From contig CANCKV010000121.1 in assembly GCA_947378615.1 (NCBI GenBank), positions 1 through 8,171 on the forward strand: 8,171 nt of DNA. Reading direction: 5' to 3'. The translations under genes and the position numbers were made by a program. The notes beneath the pieces were generated by a model. That model was not told the DNA's origin and ran no database searches. It worked only from the letters and a program-made list of their open reading frames with translations. Positions 1-5,467 of the stretch are shown in pieces. This DNA comes from Chitinophagaceae bacterium. Lineage in GTDB: Bacteria; Bacteroidota; Bacteroidia; Chitinophagales; Chitinophagaceae. The stretch's first letter is position 1. The number at the start of each line of letters is the position of its first letter.

Positions 1-279
1 CATTTATGGGCCAATGTTAAATTTGTCAATACTGCAACTCCAACAAGTAAAGCAGCTCCTGAAAATAATTTTATTTTCTATGAAACTTATTTGGGTTTGC
101 CCAGTATCGCTCCTGCACTAATTCCGTTTGCAAACGGCAATGTGTTAAAGTCTTCGAAACATCATTTTGTTTTTACTGAAACCGAAGTGGGCAAAACCAT
201 GTATGTACGTTGTTATTATCAAATTACAAATGGTAGTCGTAGCCCTTCAAGTGCAGTTATAAGTTTTCCGATTATTTAG
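1..279 (+). CDS. C-terminal part of an unrecognised protein (5' end outside window)
   Basis: The frame is open from base 1 and ends at TAG 277-279, giving the last 92 residues of a protein that begins upstream; the TTG at 91 is internal and not a credible start. I do not recognise a named family. The final ~30 residues (GKTMYVRCYYQ, then NGSRSPSSAVISF) have the alternating beta-strand look of a fibronectin III-like or other immunoglobulin-fold end. They weakly resemble the C-termini of hypothetical Bacteroidota proteins that close with a strand of the form YVR-x-x-Y followed by G-x-x-S-P-x-S-x-x-V. The stop is followed by a heptamer repeat and then a strong hairpin at 344-376, consistent with the end of a transcript. 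Function unknown; that it is coding is likely from the uninterrupted frame and the terminator behind it. Confidence 0.6.
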   Translation, partial: HLWANVKFVNTATPTSKAAPENNFIFYETYLGLPSIAPALIPFANGNVLKSSKHHFVFTETEVGKTMYVRCYYQITNGSRSPSSAVISFPII

Positions 280-300
280 TGAAGGAAAAGAGGTAAAAAG

Positions 301-328
301 TATGAGTTATGAACTATGAAATATGAGT
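301..328 (+). repeat. Heptanucleotide tandem array (4 units) after the first stop codon
   Basis: Four contiguous 7-nt units are visible: TATGAGT, TATGAAC, TATGAAA, TATGAGT. The array starts 22 nt behind the stop of the upstream gene and ends 15 nt before the terminator hairpin. The consensus TATGARN is close to the minus-strand units of the array at 542-583. It is non-coding and its function is unknown. Confidence 0.6.
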
Positions 329-343
329 TTGTGAAGAAATAAC

Positions 344-376
344 AAAGAGGTTGCTCGTTTTAGGTGCAGCCTCTTT
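344..376 (+). terminator. Rho-independent-type hairpin, possibly bidirectional
   Basis: The arms AAAGAGGTTGC (344-354) and GCAGCCTCTTT (366-376) pair over 11 positions with one G-U wobble around an 11-nt loop. The A-rich left flank and T-rich right arm let it work in both directions. It ends the transcript of the gene stopping at 279. It could also stop read-through from the convergent peptidase gene, whose stop is about 220 nt away. Confidence 0.75.
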
Positions 377-541
377 TCTAATTATTGACTTATGAAACCT
401 GGTTTTTTCAGTTAACTTTCACACTTCTAATTGAAGTTGTAAATGTTAGTTCTTCAATTTTTGTCACTAAAAACGCTACCTTAATAAAATTAAGTTCAAA
501 ATAGATTAAGCAAGTTGTATTATACTTCAATCCACAGTCAG

Positions 542-583
542 ACTTGTAACTTATAACCTACTACCTGTAACTTATTACCTACT
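542..583 (-). repeat. Heptanucleotide tandem array (6 units) after the peptidase stop codon
   Basis: Read on the minus strand (the sense of the peptidase gene), six contiguous 7-nt units follow the stop after 10 nt: AGTAGGT, AATAAGT, TACAGGT, AGTAGGT, TATAAGT, TACAAGT. There is also a higher-order 21-nt period: TGTAACTTATAACCTACT at 545-562 recurs at 566-583 with one mismatch. The consensus TAYRAGT resembles the array at 301-328 on the other strand. Confidence 0.65.
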
Positions 584-593
584 TCTTCCTGAA

Positions 594-2315
594 TTAATGA
601 TGTTCAGTTGAAATATAATAATGCCGTTCGATAGTATCCTTTTTTATCCAATTCAATTCTTCTTTACTCAACGACAATTCTTTATTTTCGGTCGTGATAG
701 TGATTCGTTTCCCCGAAACAGGAATTGTTAACGGCATATTGAATCCTTCTATGCAATTAGTCCATTTGATTGTAATTTTATTGTCACTTTTATTAAGCGA
801 GTAACTCAATTGAGGAATTTGAGTGGTTCGTAAATATTGGTCAAACACTTTACTAAAGTCAATCCCTGATTGTTGAGAGATATAATTCTCAATCTGCTGT
901 GTGGATACAGATTGATGATAAAATTTGCTATTCATCCCTCTCAAGATTTGCCTGAATAAAGTATCGTTATTGATGATGTGCCTTATATTATGAATGAGAT
1001 TTGCCCCTTTGTAATAAATATCACCACTTCCCTCCTTGTTTACTCCGTAAGGGCCAATAAGAGGCTTATCATTCAATATTCTTTTCCTCAAACCCACACA
1101 ATAATCGTTTGCAGCTTCAATCCCAAATAGCCATTGTGTGTACAAAACTTCTGAATACATAGTAAATCCTTCATGAATCCATAAGTCGGCGATGTCATTC
1201 GCCGTAATACTGTTGCCAAACCATTCATGCCCACTCTCATGGATGATAATAAAATCCCATTTCAATCCCCATCCACTGCTGCTTAGGTCTGTACCTCTAT
1301 ATCCATTTTTGAATCCATTTCCATATCCAATCGCACTTTGATGTTCCATCCCCAAATAGGGTGCTTCTACAAGTTTGTAGCTATCCTTGTAAAAGGGGTA
1401 TTTTCCAAACCAATATTCAAAACAATGTAGCATCGGTTTTACTTGTGCAAACTGCTTTTTTGCCTTTTCAAGGTTATATTCTAATACCCAATAACTAAGA
1501 TTCAGTTGTCCCCCCTCCCCTATTATAGTATCCAGAAAATTAGTGTATTTGCCTATATAGGGAATGATATTATAATTATTTATTGGATTGGAAACCCTCC
1601 ATTCAAAACTATTGATAGACTTGACTTTTATTGTGTCCCTTGAAATTGGCTTGCCTTCAATAATGATGTTAATATGACATAAATCTGGCATTTTTCCACC
1701 ATTACCATTACTGATTCCTTTCAATGAATCAGGCAGATTGATATGAATGTATGCGCCCTTATCGGGTTTGTCGCTTTGCAAATCCTTACAAGGATACCAA
1801 CAACTTGCCCCTAACTCCTGACATGCCACACTTACCCACGGATTACCAAGGCTATCTTTTGTCCAAATCCATCCGCCATCCCAAGGAGGGTTTACCGCTT
1901 CCTTTGGTTTTCCGTGATAATCAAAAACTAAAAAGGGGGTTTCGTTTATTTTTAACTCAGGCATCTTTACCAAATAAACACCATCAACCCTAGAAAATGA
2001 TAGACTAGTGGTATCATGAAGAAAATGTATCTTATCAATAACCAACGAATCTTGAAGGTCAATTTGCATCATCCTTGAAGGTTTCAAAACTTTAAAAATA
2101 ATTGAACTGTGTCCTTTGATGGTCTTATTTTGGAAATCAGGTGTTACCGTAATATTATAATTCAATACATCCCACCAATCTCTGTTAGGGTTATTACTTC
2201 CTCGAAGTGTATCTGCCTTAGTGAAGGAATCTTTTGGAGAAAGTAACTGTGCATGAAGAATGGATGTCACAGAAAAGAAAAAAATGAATAAAAAACAATT
2301 GACTTTCTTTATCAT
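594..2315 (-). CDS. Secreted M1-family zinc metallopeptidase (aminopeptidase-like)
   Basis: This 573-aa protein carries the complete gluzincin signature: HESGH at residues 359-363 with the third zinc ligand Glu382, exactly 18 residues after His363, in the context DLWIHEGF. The exopeptidase motif reads GMEHQ (322-326) where classical members have GAMEN. Tyr435 in YYKG matches the transition-state-stabilising Tyr of the family (Tyr383 of LTA4 hydrolase). Residues 1-22 form a signal peptide ending LHA before Gln23, so it probably acts in the periplasm or at the cell surface, removing N-terminal residues from peptides. The N-terminal beta domain covers ~45-270, the thermolysin-like domain ~275-500, and a short beta domain ends the protein. 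The C-terminal helical-repeat domain of large M1 enzymes is absent, as in other short Bacteroidota members. The start at 2315 gives the signal peptide directly; there is no clear Shine-Dalgarno. It lies 50 nt behind the barrel gene and no separate -7 box is visible, so co-transcription is possible. Substrate unknown. Confidence 0.93.
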   Translation of the reverse strand: MIKKVNCFLFIFFFSVTSILHAQLLSPKDSFTKADTLRGSNNPNRDWWDVLNYNITVTPDFQNKTIKGHSSIIFKVLKPSRMMQIDLQDSLVIDKIHFLHDTTSLSFSRVDGVYLVKMPELKINETPFLVFDYHGKPKEAVNPPWDGGWIWTKDSLGNPWVSVACQELGASCWYPCKDLQSDKPDKGAYIHINLPDSLKGISNGNGGKMPDLCHINIIIEGKPISRDTIKVKSINSFEWRVSNPINNYNIIPYIGKYTNFLDTIIGEGGQLNLSYWVLEYNLEKAKKQFAQVKPMLHCFEYWFGKYPFYKDSYKLVEAPYLGMEHQSAIGYGNGFKNGYRGTDLSSSGWGLKWDFIIIHESGHEWFGNSITANDIADLWIHEGFTMYSEVLYTQWLFGIEAANDYCVGLRKRILNDKPLIGPYGVNKEGSGDIYYKGANLIHNIRHIINNDTLFRQILRGMNSKFYHQSVSTQQIENYISQQSGIDFSKVFDQYLRTTQIPQLSYSLNKSDNKITIKWTNCIEGFNMPLTIPVSGKRITITTENKELSLSKEELNWIKKDTIERHYYISTEHH

Positions 2316-2365
2316 ATTTATTTCTTTTAAACTGTATGTGTTACTTTTAATTGTATATAGTAAGT

Positions 2366-2914
2366 TTATAGAAAATATCTATATCCAATTGATACTGCTA
2401 CAGGTAGGGGTTTTATTTGAGGCTTATAATAATCTATTGCGTTTTGATATTCTGAATTTCGAATAGGTAGTAGTAGTGCAAATGACCAATAACCTTTACT
2501 ATACTGACTGCCTCGTCTATCAAATCCTAAACCGAATGTAGGGCCGTAATAGGTTTTTTGATATACTGTGGTATTGTTATATGAATCAGTAACTTTCATT
2601 GCAGCTACATATCCATACATTGCCAGTGCATAAAAAGAAGTAGAATGAGGTTTAGAATTTTCATTATTGAAGCGATACTTAAGCCCTGCATTATAACCTA
2701 GACCAATGATATTATAGCCTAATCCCAAAAAAGCACCAAGATGATTACTAGGATAGCCCAAGAAGTTAACGCCTATTCCTCCATAATCAAGTCCAAGACC
2801 GATACCAACTGACCTTTCAAAATCCTTATGGGGTTCATTTTGTGCCCTCGCTTTATTCAAACAAAAGATAATGAAAAGAGACATAGCAAAGAGGCATTTT
2901 AGATAACGATTCAT
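2366..2914 (-). CDS. Small outer-membrane beta-barrel-like protein, tandem paralogue A
   Basis: This 182-aa protein has a signal peptide (residues 1-24; hydrophobic core CLFAMSLFIIFCL, cleavage ARA before Gln25). The mature part is rich in Gly and aromatics with alternating polar/apolar strands (GLGLDYGG, LGLGYNIIGLGYN, GYWSFALLLP) and ends SIGYRYFL. That pattern suggests a small outer-membrane beta-barrel, but I cannot assign a named family or ligand. It is about 82% identical to the neighbouring 182-aa protein at 3148-3696 with no gaps (32 differences by eye). Its own -7-like box lies 40 nt upstream of the ATG. The peptidase gene follows 50 nt downstream on the same strand, so the two may share a transcript. 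The barrel assignment is inference from composition; that the gene is real is supported by the conserved paralogue. Confidence 0.85.
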   Translation of the reverse strand: MNRYLKCLFAMSLFIIFCLNKARAQNEPHKDFERSVGIGLGLDYGGIGVNFLGYPSNHLGAFLGLGYNIIGLGYNAGLKYRFNNENSKPHSTSFYALAMYGYVAAMKVTDSYNNTTVYQKTYYGPTFGLGFDRRGSQYSKGYWSFALLLPIRNSEYQNAIDYYKPQIKPLPVAVSIGYRYFL

Positions 2915-2954
2915 AAGAAAACAATTAGGGTGTTTTAATTAAAGTTAAGTTAAG

Positions 2955-2962
2955 CAAATATA
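2955..2962 (-). promoter_or_regulatory. Bacteroidota-type -7 box upstream of barrel gene A
   Basis: On the minus strand the sequence is TATATTTG, a full match to the TAnnTTTG -7 consensus of Bacteroidota housekeeping promoters, 40 nt before the ATG at 2914. The surrounding 24 nt (2954-2977) match the region upstream of paralogue B with one mismatch. No convincing -33 TTTG is visible at the usual spacing. Confidence 0.55.
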
Positions 2963-3007
2963 ATGTTGAATAAGATACTAAACAGAATGGGGTGAATAAA
3001 AGTTTTT

Positions 3008-3058
3008 CGCTTCGTTAGTACACGCTGCATGGCAGTCCGCCGAGTTTTCACTACCGAG
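3008..3058. other. GC-rich patch between the barrel paralogues
   Basis: This 51-nt segment has 29 G/C by hand count (57%), standing out sharply from AT-rich flanks. It contains a small hairpin CTGC-ATG-GCAG (3025-3035), and on the minus strand the pentamer CTCGG occurs twice, 14 nt apart. It lies beyond the homology shared by the two paralogue upstream regions. It is non-coding as far as can be seen and could be a relic of an inserted repeat or a dispersed genomic repeat. Confidence 0.4.
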
Positions 3059-3090
3059 AAAATAGAAAATCAAAAAAAGAGACTTACTTC

Positions 3091-3125
3091 ACCGTATCGA
3101 TTTTTTTTTAAAATGTCGGTACGGT
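3091..3125 (-). terminator. Inverted repeat downstream of paralogue B, possible terminator
   Basis: The arms ACCGTATCGA (3091-3100) and TCGGTACGGT (3116-3125) pair over 10 positions with one G-U wobble around a 15-nt loop that is mostly a T run (plus strand). It sits 23 nt after the stop of the gene at 3148-3696. In the direction of that gene a 7-T run appears only 12 nt after the stem, so it is a plausible but imperfect intrinsic terminator. An operator or repeat end is the alternative. Confidence 0.4.
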
Positions 3126-3147
3126 ATTTTGTTTGTATATGGTTATT

Positions 3148-3696
3148 TTAGAGAAAATATCTATATCCAATACTAACTCTAACGGGCAACGTATTTATTG
3201 CGGGCTTATAAAAATCAATTGCGTTTTGAAATTCTGAGTTTCGAATTGGCACTAATAAAGCAAATGACCAATACCCTTTGCTATTCTGACTTCCTCGTTT
3301 GTCACATCCTAAACCAAAAGTAGGACCATAAAATGTTTTCTGATATAAAGTATTATTGTCATTAATATCAGGAACTTTCATTGCCGCAATATATCCATAC
3401 ATGGCTAACACATAAAAAGAATTTGTATGAGATTGAACGTTGTCATCATTGAACCGATACTTTATCCCTGCATTGTATCCTAAACCAATGATAGTATAGC
3501 CTAATCCCAAAAAAGCGCCGAGATGATTACTAGGATAGCCCAAGAAGTTAACGCCTATTCCTCCATAATCAAGTCCAAGACCTATACCAACTGAACTTTC
3601 AAAATCCTTAGGGGGTTCATTTTGTGCCCTTACTTTATTCAAACAAAAGATAATGAAAAGAGACATAGCAAAGAGGCATTTTAGATAACAATTCAT
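3148..3696 (-). CDS. Small outer-membrane beta-barrel-like protein, tandem paralogue B
   Basis: This 182-aa protein has the same architecture as the gene at 2366-2914: a signal peptide with cleavage VRA before Gln25, a Gly/aromatic-rich strand pattern, and the same C-terminus SIGYRYFL. Divergence is uneven. By eye there are 6 substitutions in residues 1-83 and 26 in residues 84-182, and the changes concentrate in ~84-93 and ~112-119, probably exposed loops. A 62-nt stretch (3521-3582) is identical to 2739-2800, synonymous sites included. An unpaired Cys replaces Phe at residue 130 (GLGCDKRG). It has its own -7 box 41 nt upstream of the ATG and a candidate terminator downstream, so it is probably an independent transcript. 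Specific function unknown. Confidence 0.85.
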   Translation of the reverse strand: MNCYLKCLFAMSLFIIFCLNKVRAQNEPPKDFESSVGIGLGLDYGGIGVNFLGYPSNHLGAFLGLGYTIIGLGYNAGIKYRFNDDNVQSHTNSFYVLAMYGYIAAMKVPDINDNNTLYQKTFYGPTFGLGCDKRGSQNSKGYWSFALLVPIRNSEFQNAIDFYKPAINTLPVRVSIGYRYFL

Positions 3697-3737
3697 AAGA
3701 AAACAATTATGGGTGTTGTCCTTAATATTAAGTTATG

Positions 3738-3745
3738 CAAATATA
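3738..3745 (-). promoter_or_regulatory. Bacteroidota-type -7 box upstream of barrel gene B
   Basis: The minus strand reads TATATTTG, matching TAnnTTTG, 41 nt before the ATG at 3696. Its position and surroundings (3737-3760) are conserved with the box upstream of paralogue A, so the duplication carried the promoter. A clear -33 element at normal spacing is not visible. Confidence 0.55.
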
Positions 3746-3953
3746 ATTTTGAATAAGATACAACTCAGTAAGATTTAACACAAAGTGTGTAACGAAGTAA
3801 TTCTATTCAATTTTATATCAATTAGAAAAATAGAGGACAAACAAATAGATGCATAGTCACCTATAAATGCAACTTCACAGCATAATTAACTATTTTAAGA
3901 GAAGTTATATAATTGCAAGTATAGAAAGTAAGTAAATAAATTTAGGGTGAATA

Positions 3954-4739
3954 TTACACTTCATTTTCCTTGCCCATTGCTGCCAACTTCATCTTGTGTG
4001 CTACAGATTCTCCTAAATAATTAGTCATTCTTTTTTCGATAAAATAAATTACAGGAGTCAATAAAATCGCCATTGTAAACTTGTAGATATAATTTACAAT
4101 GCAGATTGCCAATACCAATTGCCAACTCCACCCCTTCCCTATTTTGAAAGCAATAAATAATACGACGAAACTATCCACTAATTGTGAAACCACTGTGGAA
4201 CCCGTTGACCGAAGCCATACCCACTTATCACCTGTAATTTTTTTAATTCGATGAAAAATATAAACATCTACAAATTGACTGACTAAAAATGCCATTAAAC
4301 TACCTACAATAATCCACATCCCTTGTCCGAAGATTCCATTAAAGGCATCCTGCATATTTGGAATGCCACTTTCCTTACCACTCGAAAACCAAAAATCAGC
4401 TGCGGGAACCTGAATTGCAATGTAAAACATAAGAAATGCATAAGAAATAAGACCTACTGCAATATAACTGATCGCCCTAACTGCTTTAGGGCCATAAAAT
4501 TCATTGACCACATCGGTAATGATAAATTCTAGTGGCCATAACAACACCCCACAAGTAAGATTGAATGCCATTCCACTTTGACCAAAAATGGTAAAATTAA
4601 AAGGATGGATGCCAAGTGTTTTCTCAAAAGAAAAGATTTTACCTCCAATACATTCTGCAATTAGCGCATTTGCAACAAAGAAAGCTGTAATGAAAATGAA
4701 AAGTTTTGAAGACCTGTCTTTAAGAATGTTTGTTACCAT
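3954..4739 (-). CDS. yhhQ: Queuosine precursor transporter (YhhQ/DUF165, VUT family)
   Basis: This 261-aa inner-membrane protein has about six to seven hydrophobic segments. It matches the family at its diagnostic places: AECIGGKIF near the end of the first helix (28-36), FIITDVVNEFYG (72-83), SQFVDVYIF (154-162), STGSTVVSQLVDS (178-190) and KFTMAILLTPVIY (220-232). The family imports precursors of queuosine (preQ0, preQ1 or queuine, depending on the member) for modification of tRNA position 34. Substrate specificity cannot be read from the sequence. It is somewhat longer than E. coli YhhQ, mainly in the loop after the first helix and in a charged C-terminal tail, as is usual in this phylum. 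The ATG at 4739 puts the first helix at ~12-32; no Shine-Dalgarno is seen. I looked for a preQ1 riboswitch in the leader and found no recognisable one. It stands alone, with more than 250 nt of non-coding DNA on each side. Confidence 0.93.
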   Translation of the reverse strand: MVTNILKDRSSKLFIFITAFFVANALIAECIGGKIFSFEKTLGIHPFNFTIFGQSGMAFNLTCGVLLWPLEFIITDVVNEFYGPKAVRAISYIAVGLISYAFLMFYIAIQVPAADFWFSSGKESGIPNMQDAFNGIFGQGMWIIVGSLMAFLVSQFVDVYIFHRIKKITGDKWVWLRSTGSTVVSQLVDSFVVLFIAFKIGKGWSWQLVLAICIVNYIYKFTMAILLTPVIYFIEKRMTNYLGESVAHKMKLAAMGKENEV

Positions 4740-5126
4740 ATTGAGTTAGCTTATTTATTGATTTAAAACTTTGAACTATTTTATTAATTTATTTGCACAA
4801 TTGCATGTTTTCAAAAATTTGCTGCAAAATGTTGCCATGCAAAATTTAGTTCACTTTCCTATTCTTGTAAAAACAAATTGAACTATTTTTTATTTTCCAA
4901 CACAAAGTCCAAAAGACTCAAAGACACAAAGTCAAGTTTAAGTTCCACTTTTTTCTTTATGGAATTTATTGTCTTAGTGTTAAAATAATATTTGATTCCA
5001 ATTTCTATTGTCAAAAAGCTGTTTTTCAATCCTAAAAATAAAAATATGAAATCAAAACACCGTGATGAGCACAAGGTTCAAGGTTGCTTTGTCAAATTCC
5101 CTTTGTAATAAATTCTTATCCTTCTA
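4740..5126. other. Intergenic stretch without a convincing gene
   Basis: These 387 nt separate the transporter start from the next minus-strand gene. They hold an 8-nt tandem array at 4900-4931 and a spaced inverted repeat, TTGCATG (4801-4807) with CATGCAA (4836-4842), upstream of the transporter. The segment 4820-4848 contains two direct TGCAAAA copies. A 63-codon minus-strand frame at 4883-5074 runs through the tandem array and shows no protein-family character, so I do not call it a gene. Confidence 0.6.
4900..4931 (+). repeat. Octanucleotide tandem array (4 imperfect units)
   Basis: Four contiguous 8-nt units all end in AAAG or AAAAG: ACACAAAG, TCCAAAAG, ACTCAAAG, ACACAAAG. The first and last are identical, so ACACAAAGTC recurs exactly at 24-nt spacing. 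It is intergenic, between the transporter and the small membrane protein. CACAAAG-type arrays are, from memory, common in intergenic DNA of this phylum; I cannot verify that here. Confidence 0.6.
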
Positions 5127-5411
5127 TCAAAATAATAAGACAATGATTTGACCTAAGAAAATCAATGCATTTGATACATTTAACCAAATTGGGATTTCTG
5201 ACTTTTTTTTATTTACTAATAGAAAAAGTCCCAATAGTATCAAAAAGATGTTCAGGAAAAAGGCGACTCCCCATCCCAAAATAATAATTATTGAATTGAC
5301 ATCTTGATTGACCAAAAAATCTTTTGTGTGCCTTACCAACAAACAATATAGAAACAAAAGATTACAAATAAATGCAACTCTACTGATAAATAAATGTAAA
5401 TGCGTACGCAT
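5127..5411 (-). CDS. Small three-helix membrane protein of unknown function
   Basis: This 94-aa protein is almost entirely hydrophobic. Helix 1 spans ~8-26 (ISRVAFICNLLFLYCLL), a long helix 2 spans ~40-66, and helix 3 runs ~76-94 to the C-terminus. Charged residues cluster in the loops: RHTKD at 27-31 and NKKKSE at 67-72. The only Met is at the start, so the ATG at 5409-5411 is the only ATG start available. I do not recognise a characterised family; it looks like the small hypothetical membrane proteins conserved near envelope genes in Bacteroidota, but that is an impression, not a match. It is divergent from the YfhO gene, with 56 nt between the two ATGs, so the two may share a regulatory region. 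The start codon lies inside a 12-bp palindrome (5400-5411). Confidence 0.78.
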   Translation of the reverse strand: MRTHLHLFISRVAFICNLLFLYCLLVRHTKDFLVNQDVNSIIIILGWGVAFFLNIFLILLGLFLLVNKKKSEIPIWLNVSNALIFLGQIIVLLF

Positions 5412-5438
5412 AAGTATAATTGAGATTGAAAAATAGCA

Positions 5439-5446
5439 TTAATTTG
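5439..5446 (+). promoter_or_regulatory. Possible -7 box for the YfhO-family gene
   Basis: TTAATTTG matches TAnnTTTG except at the second base and ends 21 nt before the chosen ATG. A TTG at 5420-5422 lies 16 nt upstream of the box, slightly short for a -33 element. It sits in the 56-nt divergent region. If it is the promoter, the leader is very short and the TTG at 5420 cannot be the translation start. Confidence 0.35.
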
Positions 5447-5467
5447 CCGCCATATAAAACAATAATA

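Larger units (their letters stand above)
280..593. other. Convergent intergenic gap without genes
   Basis: This 314-nt stretch separates two genes that converge. It contains the hairpin at 344-376, the heptamer arrays at 301-328 and 542-583, and a perfect AT-only hairpin, CTTAAT/ATTAAG, with a 3-nt loop at 480-494. A second weak 5-bp inverted repeat, ACTTC-TAATT-GAAGT, lies just after position 420. No start-stop frame with coding character is visible on either strand. Confidence 0.7.

Noticed and set aside
1751..1993. 80-codon plus-strand frame opposite the M1 peptidase
   Set aside because: It lies antisense within a gene with a full catalytic signature and has no family character. The same reasoning removes the antisense or overlapping frames at 2260-2466, 4323-4532, 6375-6617, 7316-7537 and 7682-7909.
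4801..4842. Inverted repeat TTGCATG...CATGCAA upstream of the transporter as an operator
   Set aside because: The arms are only 7 bp with a 28-nt spacer, in AT-rich DNA with several TGCAAAA-like words. It is noted in the intergenic entry but too weak to call a regulatory site.
4883..5074. 63-codon minus-strand frame starting MCSSRCFDFIF
   Set aside because: It reads through the 8-nt tandem array, has low-complexity composition and shows no family motif. I also considered a degraded GxxExxY-type gene here, but no matching motif is visible.
5400..5411. Perfect 12-bp palindrome ATGCGTACGCAT overlapping the start codon of the small membrane protein gene
   Set aside because: About two perfect 12-bp palindromes are expected by chance in 8 kb. 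There is no second copy or other operator sign, and it encodes the first residues of the protein.
5420..5467. TTG start giving a 16-residue longer YfhO protein
   Set aside because: The extension is polar, overlaps the likely promoter and precedes an ATG whose product begins directly with the first membrane helix.
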